A stretch of 64,000 nt of DNA. Source: Henricia sp. BOLD:AAB3569 (lineage: Eukaryota; Echinodermata; Asteroidea; Spinulosida; Echinasteridae). Position 1 is the first letter of the stretch. Every line of letters starts with the position of its first letter. A model generated the notes under the pieces. The model was not told where the DNA came from and searched no databases. It was given only the letters and a program-made list of their open reading frames with translations. Of the stretch, positions 54,742-64,000 are shown piece by piece. The stretch covers positions 62,001 to 126,000 of the forward strand of contig JBBELK010000297.1 in the NCBI GenBank assembly GCA_037783545.1, read 5' to 3'. The position numbers were made by a program, and so were the translations under genes.

Positions 54742-57083
54742 TGGAATGGCAATGGTATTCAGAGATTTTCTAAACATGAAATTATTTTGGTGTTCTTGGT
54801 GTTCTGTCGCTCTTGCACGAGGGAGAACATATACCACTCTGCCTCGTATAGACCATATCGAATAGCTGCCATCTTGTGGGGCAACTTTTGTTTATTATAT
54901 TTGTCAACAATGTAAGGGGTAGTTCAAAGTTGTCAACATTTTCACAGTTCTACAGAGTGTAGTATTTTTCAAGACCCCCCTCCCTCCCCCGAAGTACTAC
55001 TTATCAACATTTTTGTCACTACCATGAATTATTAACATTTTACAGTGCATATAAAGTTCTTCTGAGCTGCACTGCTCCTCTGTGCCAGATATTTTTTTAA
55101 AAGCGAAAAATAAATTGACATAAAATAACAGTCTCAAATGTCTTGTAATTTCATAAATATCTTTATGTTGATCAGCAATAATAATGCAGTACGAGTACTA
55201 TAAAGAGGAATAATCATGAAAACGATCCATATTTGCAATGACAATTTGCATAACTAATATAAATATATTGGAATTTGACAAAAATGGCTAGTAAAACGGG
55301 TATAAATTGTAGTGTACCTGTATGGCCTATCAACATTTCAAATCTTTTATACTACATGTATTGTGGGTATGAATTAAGAAGTTGATCAGAATTATTTTTC
55401 TTAAAAATGACTTGTCATACATCAGTAAGTGCAGATTTGATAGAAAAACCCAAATTTAGGAGTGTGAAAAATTAGGTTTAAAAAAAAAGATTTTCCAGCT
55501 TGCCTTATGTCTGAAGCCAGGGTCAACTACTCAATTCTTTCCCTATTGTGCATTGCTTCTCATCTCTGTACATATTACTGACGACTTTGTAGAGGAATGC
55601 ATTGTCAGGGCGATGGCAGGATTTTATATTAGATTTACATGTAAATATTGTCAATGTGCTGCCGCAATCGCAACGTCACATATGCTTTGTAACCTTTGTC
55701 CCATGTGGAACTTGTGTACATAGCATGTGGTACATGTAGTGGTGTCTGAAATTACAGAATGCATTAAATTTATGACGAGTCCAATTTGTTTGATACGACT
55801 ACATGTACCATCATATTTCTTGTTTCTAACATAAAATTTTTACAAAATTGATACAATAACCATCTTATCAATTTAAGGTACTAACACTCCAGAGATATCA
55901 GTGATGCACGTGTACAGTGCATAATTACTGATTAGTACGTGTAAAGCTATAAATTAAATATGGAGTTTCCTGTTAACATTTTAATAACAGAAGCCATCTT
56001 TATAAAATGTTTTGGTGCCTTGTTTACAAGTGAGTACAGTCTAACGTTAATTAATAAAACATTCCGTTTATAAATACTGTACCAATGAAACTTTCAGGTC
56101 TTATTTTTCTTAACTGTTTTCAAACAGTACCCGATGGTTGCTGTTATAACGAGGTAAACTGCAAACTAGGAATGTGCTTTGATGGCAGAGTACTCGGAAA
56201 ATACCTGTACTAGGATAGTATACCTTACTCACATTTAGAAGCAGTTCTATAAAACGTAGAAAATTCATAGTTCCGAGTTTGCCTAGTTAGCCCCGCCCCC
56301 GTGGATATTGTTGCGATGGCTCACACGCTATTGTCAAAAATGGCGACAAACTACGCACAAAGCAATGGGACTTTCAACGGAAAGCGCAGATTCATTGGAG
56401 AAATCTCAAAGGCATTCATGTTTCAGGGTCGACAGTTATCTTAGAACACACCGAGTAAAGGGCCAGTAATACAGGGATGTCATATCATGACATACGTGCT
56501 TTCGTACCTTTGAACAACGAAACGACCAGCCTTGAAACCAAAAATTCACCCGGATCATCGCATACAACACTGTACAAATTGTATGGGGCCGGCAGAACAT
56601 ATCGCGTGATCATGTTGTTGTGAGACAGTGCACTTTGACCTATGTCAGTGATATCTGCTAGCTCTGTTGTGATTGGTCGGCGGGTTCGATTGATTGACAG
56701 GTCGGAACTATGCATTACAGAACGCTTCTACATGTATGGCAAAAAAAAATTTCTCTAAGCAATTGTAAATATTTGTGTCCTGAAATTTTTAAACAGCTGC
56801 AAAATATTTGGCACAGCATTATTTTGATGAAACAATTATTAACCATGTTATAATTGGGATTTTGTTGTTTTTGGAAAGAGAAACCACTGCAATATGTGAC
56901 CCTTTGTTTACTTTGGTTGGCAGTTTGAAGTTATTCTATTCCTCGACCCATATGTATCTTTGTGCATACTTCATACATTGTGCAGTAATCTCTACTCTCC
57001 GACTCGGATCAATATTGTACATCATTACATTCCCCATTTTCATCATTCGCAAGAAAATTTCAATTCAGCAGCTAAATATCAAG
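54742..57083. other. UMPS/FBXL tail-to-tail interval
   Basis: Holds the probable UMPS 3' UTR up to AATAAA at 56053-56058, a family M fragment (54905-55065) and a family I fragment (55375-55560). The CG-containing block at 56290-56450 has a short open frame from ATGGCTCACACGC that I do not recognise. No other coding evidence. Confidence 0.5.
55375..55560 (+). repeat. Interspersed repeat family I fragment
   Basis: AAGAAGTTGATCAGAATTAT, AGTAAGTGCAGATTTGATAG and CTTATGTCTGAAGCC match 14130-14600. Confidence 0.65.
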
Positions 57084-60000
57084 TCAAAACCTAATTGGTT
57101 GATAATGATAGACTGCTGGGCCACCATTTGATATATGCGCCATCTGCAGTGACCTGAGACTAGGCACTTGTTCCTGTAACCTCTCAGCTGCTACCATGGT
57201 AACGAGGTCGCATTGAGAGACGTTCAGGTGCTTCAGATGCTTGGTATGCAGGCCAAGCTCCGACAATGTCGCATCGGTGACCTTCCCGCATCCGCAGATA
57301 TCCAACGACTGTAAGCCCTTATGGCGTGAAATGAGCACCTTCAGTCCAACGTCGGAGATTTGATGACACTGGCCAATCAGCAGTTCCACCAAGTTTGGGT
57401 TGTTGACTGCCATGACTGCAAGACTGTGATCGGTGATGTTGGAGCATAGGCTAAGATTAAGAGAGCGAAGACGAGGGAATTTGATGGTGTGTGCAATGCA
57501 GATATCGGTGAGATGAACACAGGCCATCAGATCCAACGACTCAAGCTTTTTCAAGGCTGTTAGGTTGACCTGATCCGGAGCATCCAACAGCTTGGCTATC
57601 TCCTCCTCGGGGATGGTCAGAATCTTCTCGTGGAAGGAAGGCAGCGTGAAGAAACCCATGTTGCTGTGGCTTCTAGTGAAGCGATCGCTGTAGTGCTTTG
57701 TGGTGTCATCCGTGATGAAGATTGGGGCATCTTGGTCGAAGCCGAGAAGACCAAAATCGGTTATCTTCTTGCACCAGGCTAAACGGAGCTTCCGTAGGTT
57801 TGGCAGGAACCTTAAACAGTGACAACCAAAAAATTGTACATAATAATGAAAAAATTTGGATAAACGGAAAAGGAATAGATCTATGCACCGGTTTCTAAAG
57901 CCATTTATATAAGTTGCAACATCACACAGGTATTTTTTTCATGTGTTGGTCAAAAAATCTCCCATTTGGGTTATTCATTCCAAATCACTATAATTTTCCA
58001 GATAGGGATGAAGGTGATTTTGGTAAAAATCCATCAAAATCATACATGGTCACTTTAAAGTCTCCCACTCCCCCTTCATTTTGCCATGATGCGTAGAGCC
58101 AATGCATTAAAATTGGGAAGGGGTACCAGGCTGAAATTTGTACTCTCGGTAATTTTTTACCTGACAGAACAGAAACCAGAGTTTCCGAACAAATTGTATA
58201 AAACCCACTCGCTTGTAAACCATAAAGGAGATGTCACAAAGTACATAATGGCACTGATGTGGGTCATACATATACATGCTTTTGTGCTGCAAGCTTCAAT
58301 AGCCTGGGCTGCTTTCGAGCGCGGCACCAGGTGCTCCATGGTGCTCGCCCGAAAGCGTGTGTAAGCATGTGTGTGACGTAACGTTTCCACCACCTGGGAG
58401 CACCAGGGACGAGCGCTCGAAAGCAGCCCAGAATATAATTCTCTGTGTTGAGTGGGTGATCTTGGGAACCTAAAATACGCATCTTGCACTGAAAATGTGC
58501 GAATGAATTAATTCAAATGCATTCACCACGCTAGAATAATAAATAGACATGGTAACTTTTTACACAATTAATGTCCAATGCAGCAAAAGACTAAACAATA
58601 CCTTGCAATTGCATGAACACTTGCATCGCCAACACTGAAGCAAGAACTGAGATCAAGATGCTCCAACTGCGGTAAGCTCTTGACAAGACCCAAGACGACT
58701 TCGTCATGGACTGCTCCACATCCTCCAAGGTACAACGAGATGAGATGGGAGGAATTAGGGCTTCCAAGACCCTTGATCAGATGATGCCTACCCATGTGGT
58801 AGCAGTTTGAAAGGTTGACAGACTTGAGATGCTTCAATGAAGAGAGATATTCAGATGCTGGAGCCTCCAGCTGTGACCAATCGCTGGCATTGAGGCGTTC
58901 TAGGAGAGGTAGGTGGGTTGAGATGGCTGCCAGAGCAGGGCTGCTCAGAGAGGGTATTCCACTGAGGTCCAGACACTTCAGAAAGCGCTGCTTCTTGACG
59001 AGAGCTATCACTCCATTATTACCGAGTCCACAGCACTTCTTGAAGATGAGTTCTTCTAGAACCAAATCCTTGATGTAACTGATCAAACCCAATGCCTCGC
59101 TTCCTATTCCAGTGCAGCTCAGGTCTAGGGAGGTAACCTTACTGGAGTGATTCTGAAGATACAACAGGAAGTTTGAGACCGACAAGAAGGAGCTGGATTT
59201 CCTAGTTTCGCCAACGTACGGGTCGCTCTGATTGACTATGTTACAAGACGCCAATGAGAGCTTCGTCAGATTAGGCATCGCGCGTACGAGTCTGTTGAAC
59301 AGAATGTCTGACAGGAATCTATTTGACGCTAGATTGAGAGATGTTACATTTTGCAAAGGTTTCTCCACTTCCTGGAAGTCTTCGACTTTGCACAGTAGAT
59401 TTCCTGACATGAATAGGCTGTTACAGCAACTCAAGTCCAAGTTCTGAAGCCCAGGACAGTGGCTGATGATTTTGGCAAAGATCCTTTCAGTAAAGTCGGA
59501 TCCCCTGAGACTAAGACTAGTCAGATGTGGCCCGAGATGCTGACCAATCTCCTCCAAGACGTTGCTGCAGTTGTTGGATCCATCAATCTGGCTTACTACT
59601 AAGCTAGGACTTCTTCGCCGCCCTAAGTTGGTAAATTTCTCCCTGGAAGCTGTACTTGCTTGAAGTGTAATGACGGAGTTTTGGTGCAGGGCCGGGTCTA
59701 AGGATGCATGGTACCACTTCTTACAGACTAGAGAGGCTTCGTGGCATTCGGAAGCTGTCAAAAATCTCAATATATATGAGATCACCTGGACGATAAAAAA
59801 AAGATGTCAGGGCAAATTCACACAAGTTGATGTTGTGCTCATTATAGACCAAGTTATAGTTTGGTCAGACCTCTGAAACAATATCATGATTTTGTTTTCA
59901 TTATTTGTGGAGAAACAAATTTGTTTTCACTCCAGTCAGGGTGTTATGCCCGGCCGTATACAAAGTGACACCGGGGTCGATCCTTTTTCATAAAAGTTAA

Positions 60001-60749
60001 AAACATTTTTAAGTGTATTTAGAAACAATAAAATATAATTTTTCCTATCTTTAAAAACATGAGTTAAGAATGTTTATTTAGGAATGTTTCTAAGTGGGCT
60101 TTATGAAATAGGACCCCGGGTCACAAAAGTGTCGGGATGTCACGATGTGCGACCGGCATACCCCTAGAACTATGGGGGATACTTATCCCCCATAAGTCAT
60201 GTGTTTTTTTTCCAATATGGCAGCGTCTGAAGTTTAAGATCGGACAGAAACTTTTCTTGCTAGCGCAATAATCCGCTGCCCAATCGCCACCAAACTCCGT
60301 CTGATAGTTCTTGAGACACTCACCTTGCGTGTGTCTACGGAATTTCAGTACTATTTGTCCATTAAATTGTCCAAAAATTATGTTTCAAAATCAACGGGTA
60401 CATGTGCGATCATCCACATGCGTGATTCAGGCGCATGAAACACGCACATGTGGATGGATCGCACATGTACCCGTTGATTTTGAAACATAATTTCTGGACA
60501 ATTTAATGGACAAATAGTACTGAAATTCCGTAGACACACGCAAGGTGAGTGTCTCAAGAACTATCAGACGGAGTTTGGTGGCGATTGGGCAGCGGATTAT
60601 TGCGCTAGCAAGAAAAGTTTCTGTCCGATCTTAAACTTCAGACGCTGCCATATTGGAAAAAAACCACATGACCTATGGGGGATAAGTATCCCCCATAGTT
60701 CTGGGGGTACGACCGGCAGAATCGTACTCACTTCAACTGGAAGCTCCAT
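57084..60749 (-). CDS. F-box and leucine-rich-repeat protein (FBXL type), complete
   Basis: Exons: 60749-60732 (18 coding bases), 59785-58602, 57810-57084; total 642 residues plus TGA. The N-terminus MELPVE-VISYILRFLTAS followed by VCKKWYHASLDPAL is an F-box (about residues 3-40), the Skp1-binding module of SCF ubiquitin ligases. The rest is a long run of cysteine-containing leucine-rich repeats with the LxxLxLxxC pattern: LQNLDLSCC, LTKLSLASC, LKSVNLSNC, LISLYLGGCG, LEHLDLSSC, LRSLNLSLCSNI, LQSLDICGCGKVTD, LKHLNVSQCD. These predict a curved substrate-binding solenoid. It is an FBXL-family protein, possibly related to FBXL9/LRRC29, but I cannot assign orthology from memory, so no symbol is given. 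The junction 58602/57810 splits an Arg codon and keeps frame. Intron 1 contains a 551-bp foldback element. The gene is divergently paired with the EXD1-like gene. Confidence 0.9.
58304..58431. repeat. Small TIR element in FBXL intron 2
   Basis: CTGGGCTGCTTTCGAGCGC faces GCGCTCGAAAGCAGCCCAG; inner GGTGCTC/GAGCACC words form further pairing. Confidence 0.8.
60159..60709. repeat. 551-bp near-perfect palindrome (foldback element) with 9-bp target duplication
   Basis: Arms 60159-60424 and 60441-60709 with a 16-base spacer. Ends are TACCCCTAGAACTATGGGGG and TACCCCCAGAACTATGGGGG (the latter read on the minus strand). CGACCGGCA flanks it at 60150-60158 and 60710-60718. It lies in intron 1 of the F-box gene, 23 bp from the exon 1 boundary. 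Confidence 0.93.
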
Positions 60750-61091
60750 TCGATCTTCCACGAAAGAGCAAATCACTACAGTTAATCAGCACAAGTTCGG
60801 GTACTCATCACTCAGTTAATATACTTCTATGCTCTGGCCATTCAAATATGCCTCAGAATTCGTTATTCTACTTTATACAAACTCCATGTTACAACCTCGG
60901 CAAAATGACATCGTCAGCTGACAAACATGACACTCACTAGCTGGTATCCGCAGCTTAGCACCTTCGTTTTTGACTATGGGCGGGTAACCCGCGATGTTTT
61001 GTAAACAAACCGCAAAAGTGCGATGACTCGTAGTTGGCGCGAACCATGTGGGGGCGCTCTTCAGAAAACAAAGCCAATTTTGTATTAAAAA
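60750..61091. promoter_or_regulatory. Bidirectional promoter of the FBXL and EXD1-like genes
   Basis: Only 342 bp separate the two start codons. TTGGCGCGAA at 61034-61043 resembles an E2F site, TGGGCGGG near 60978 a GC box, and TTGTAAACAAAC near 61000 a forkhead site. There is no TATA box close to either start. Site calls are by motif only. Confidence 0.5.
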
Positions 61092-63879
61092 ATGGCGGCG
61101 TTCGTGGGAAAGAAGTTTCGGGTATCTACGATAGGAGGAGACACGTTTGAAGGCATTTTACATTCAGTTGATGTGAATAACAAGAAGATATCCCTTGTTA
61201 AAGGTAGGTAGAATGTCGGAGTACTCTGAGCCTTGCGGTTGGTAAAGTCTAAAGAGTCATGCATTCATTGTCTTTTTTCTTGGCCAGTCAGCAAAAAAAA
61301 ATGAAACAGCATGGTCAGCTCGACCGTTGACATGGTTGACCGGAATACGAACTCGACCGATGTCATGGTTGTACCAACTCAACGGTTGTACCAACTAGAC
61401 CGTTGTACCAACTCGACTGTCTTTTTTTCCATCAAATCAGCACATTCCAATGCTAGATGAGTCATTTAAAACAATACAAATTCTGATCAACTTTCCATCT
61501 CTTGCCCACATTTTACACTGTCGTAATTAAAAAATGACGGGTATTTTTTTAGTTTATGTCACAACTGGACTCTGGAGGATTTTTTCATATACATTGAACA
61601 CGGATTTGGGTGAATTTATATATTGGAATCGATAGCTTATTCAATTCTAAGATATAGGCCTACTTTCCACTGACACTTCTGTCGCAAATGTTGCATTTCT
61701 GAGATAAATAAATGATAAAATTACTGCATAAAGTAATGCACTAAATGACGCGGCGAGCAGTCTGTGTGTAAGCACGACAACAGAGGGCGCTGCGCAAGAA
61801 TGATTATCTTGTGCACTAACTGAAGGCAATTTTTGAAGGAGAAAGTGTGATTTTTCTACAGAAAAGCAACATTTGCGACAAAAGTGCAAGTGGGAAGTAT
61901 ATCTTAAAATTACATTATGTGTTGATTCCAGGAGGTAATTTCCTTTAAATCTTTGTTCAATGTATACGAAAAAAATACCCAAACAAAAAATCAATCCCCC
62001 GGACTGAGTAAAACCTTGCCTTTCTTTTCTACTTGCAGTTTCAACAGTGCCTTCAGGAAAGAAACTCACTGGCTTACTACATTTCTATGGACCGGAAATT
62101 GCCACATGTAAGTATATGAACATGTTTTTACCCCAACATCTAATGCAGATGTAGTAGCGCCAGCGATGTAGTTTTTTATCAATCACATTTTTACATGATT
62201 TGCATTCTTTATTTTGATTCGCATTCTTTATTTTGATTTGCATTCTTCATTCTGATTTGCAGTGGATGATGTTTTGGATGAACCTGAGACCAAAACAGAC
62301 ACAGAGCACAAGACACAGCGTGATTCTGACAAGGTAAGTTTGCCTGATCCCTTTTACCTCTTGGTTTCAAGCATAGATATCATTACAAACACACACATAA
62401 TATCGTACATGATTCTTATGTACATGTACACAAAGCACTACGGATGCTACAATGTAGAAGACACAAATGCACAAAAATCCATAGAATTTGTAATATGCAA
62501 TTTCAAGGGCAGTGTCGTGTGTGCAGTGACTACATGTATCACATAATGTAACAGTCAAACCTGCCACCTTCATTTAGAGCACATGTGGTCTAGTGGGTAC
62601 ACAGCCGTACTCTTGATCAAGGGGTTATGGGTTTGAGCCCCACTTGTGCCAACATGCTGTGTCCATGGGCAAGACACTTAATCTGAATTGCCTTGTCAAC
62701 CTGAGCAATATTTGGGGAGCTGTTAGGGGAATGCCACAATCTAAGTGCTGATAGGATTGTGTGCCTTGGCCAGGCAGCCACCTAGTTGAAACGAAATGGT
62801 CATAGTGATTTCCTGATGGCAGCAGTAATAATAATGGCAACAGCGCCAGGAGTACCCTGCATGTAGGGTAGACAAGTATATACCATTATTATTACACAGT
62901 AGCCACCCGTCTTTGGTCACAAATGCCATGTGTATAATGCTGATGCAACCTTTATAAAGGCGCAACTTGTTTATAGTACTTGGTCAGTTTTTTTACGGTC
63001 TTGAGGGTGGCCACTATAGACAAGTTTTACTGCATTAGGACACAATGCACAATTAGCAAATTGAACCATTTTCCTTTTCTCCCAGCCTGAAGCTGATTTG
63101 TCCGACTCAGAGGAAGATGTACTGAACTGCAGCACACTAGATGGATATATCTATATCCACCGTCAGGGGTCAAAGTTCAGGCAAGCTGTAAGTTGAGCAT
63201 GGCATGAATTTTGATGATTTTTTTTCCTCGCCCTCGAGGCCATTTTTCTTATTAGTTGGATTCAAGTGGAAAATTTTTAAAATTAGGGATGTTTAGAGGC
63301 ACGTACTGTAAAACGTGAACATGAATGCAAAATTCTTTGAGCACTTGGTCGTTACTTTGAAGAAATCTTACAACGGACGAAAACAAACATTCACAAATGT
63401 GACTTTTATGGCAAGATAACTCCTGCCGTGGCCAAAATTCGAACCTGGGTTCTGAGACCTCCTAAAGATGTGACCAGTGCTCAAGCCATTTCGCTTTCAC
63501 ACTTGCGTTTTACTGGTATCTAAATCAAAGCTGTTGTGTTATATGATAAGGCTACATTTGTGATAATTTCCCTCATAAACATTCAAAGTTGGTGTTTTGT
63601 CGCAAGAATTAGGAATGCCATATTTATTCCAAGAACAAGTTGTTTCCTATGTTGCATATAAAGCCACAAGCAGCCCTATTTTTATCGGCCAACTTCAAAG
63701 TAAAAATTCATTCCAACTTAAAACTGCATTCAACTCAAAATTTGAACTTTAAATATTCAGTCTGTTAATAACTGCCTCTTTGATCCCACCAGCTGGATTA
63801 CATCAAAACAAAGCAGTTGATTGGTCTTGCCATCGAGGCTGAGACACTGGGCCGGCGAGCTAAAGTTTCTCTTTTACAG
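61092..63879 (+). CDS. EXD1: EXD1-like protein: LSm-like domain plus start of 3'-5' exonuclease domain, 3' end missing
   Basis: Exons seen: 61092-61203, 62039-62107, 62263-62333, 63086-63187, 63793-63879 (147 codons, all phases continuous), continuing past the right edge. The first 60 residues (KKFRVSTIGGDTFEGILHSV, then KKISLVK and LTGLLHFYG) look like an LSm/Sm-type beta barrel. A charged acidic linker follows (residues about 61-105, with DSEEDV). Then comes DYIKTKQLIGLAIEAETLGR and AKVSLLQ, which fit the first strand pair of a DEDD 3'-5' exonuclease domain. EXD1 (PIWI/piRNA-associated in animals) is the family I know with this order; human EXD1 has a similar GLEG-type first strand lacking a normal DxE motif. 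The identification rests on a partial protein, so another LSm-exonuclease protein is possible. The ATG lies in AAAATGGCGGCG, the first of the exon. Confidence 0.7.
61579..61976. repeat. TIR element family G, copy 2
   Basis: Nearly the same as 47384-47783 in the same orientation (GTGAATTTATATATTGGAAT, GCAACATTTGCGACAAAAGT, GGAGGTAATTTCCTT); differs by small indels such as AGGCC near 61655. It lies in EXD1-like intron 1. Confidence 0.9.
62585..62895 (+). repeat. SINE-B copy
   Basis: GTGGTCTAGTGGGTACACAG head, TGTCCATGGGCAAGACACTT core, ACCTAGTTGAAACGAAATGG and a tail region with ATTATTATT. It lies in EXD1-like intron 3. Confidence 0.8.
63286..63526 (-). repeat. MITE-2, uninterrupted copy in reverse orientation
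   Basis: Reverse complement relative of 17777-18306 (CTTGGTCGTTACTTTGAAGA, CCTGGGTTCTGAGACCTCCT) without the MITE-1 insertion. Ends are more decayed. Confidence 0.8.
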
Positions 63880-64000
63880 GTAGGCACATAATGATCATGA
63901 TGAGTGCACATATGTGACCGACTCTGGCAAAACCCGACGCTTCTCGGCATTTCCCATTACGTGATATCGGCCCACAACCTTAAAAAATGGCCTCTGGGAC

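Noticed and set aside
1-64000. LTR retrotransposon, LINE or endogenous viral genes
   Set aside because: I scanned the long open frames for reverse transcriptase, integrase, capsid or transposase motifs and saw none; all repeats here look non-autonomous.

Overview
The window is animal nuclear DNA, not bacterial. It is AT-rich, its protein-coding genes are split by GT-AG introns of about 0.3-1.5 kb, and the introns are full of short interspersed repeats. I could reconstruct seven genes exon by exon from splice sites, reading-phase continuity and recognisable family motifs. BBS7, the vertebrate-like lengths of several proteins, tRNA-derived SINEs and very many short inverted-repeat transposons suggest a marine invertebrate deuterostome. 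An echinoderm seems most plausible, but that is inference and I cannot name the species.

Layout, left to right: (1) 785-13649, minus strand: a DDX11/ChlR1-type Fe-S DNA helicase, 19 exons seen, with its 3' end beyond the left edge. (2) 17595-27073, plus: neurochondrin (NCDN), 17 coding exons, complete. (3) 28548-32645, minus: GHDC, a GH3-fold protein, 6 coding exons, complete. (4) 35200-44112, minus: BBS7, a BBSome subunit, 14 exons, complete. (5) 45865-54741, plus: UMPS, the bifunctional UMP synthase, 11 exons, complete. (6) 57084-60749, minus: an F-box/leucine-rich-repeat protein, 3 exons, complete. (7) 61092 to beyond the right edge, plus: an EXD1-like gene (LSm-like domain followed by the start of a 3'-5' exonuclease-like domain), 5 exons seen. 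Total coding lengths of the complete genes are exact multiples of three. Three pairs are head to head (DDX11/NCDN, BBS7/UMPS, FBXL/EXD1, the last only 342 bp apart). Two pairs are tail to tail (NCDN/GHDC, UMPS/FBXL). The genes have unrelated jobs: genome stability and cohesion, neuronal signalling, an orphan GH3 protein, ciliary traffic, pyrimidine synthesis, ubiquitin ligase targeting and possibly small-RNA biology. No operon-like logic is implied.

The accessory part of the window is its transposon landscape. I see at least four tRNA-derived SINE groups, a four-copy TA-flanked MITE family, a MITE with Sleeping-Beauty-like ends, two TTAA-flanked elements, and several old interspersed families. 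The most striking signal is three large palindromic (foldback) elements at 16293-16768, 46365-47078 and 60159-60709. Each begins and ends with TA and each is flanked by a 9-bp direct repeat, yet their sequences are unrelated. Several insertions are nested, and related copies elsewhere in the window show the empty site, so relative insertion ages can be read directly. One old repeat appears to supply the 3' splice site of a BBS7 exon, and UMPS intron 1 uses a GC-AG splice pair.
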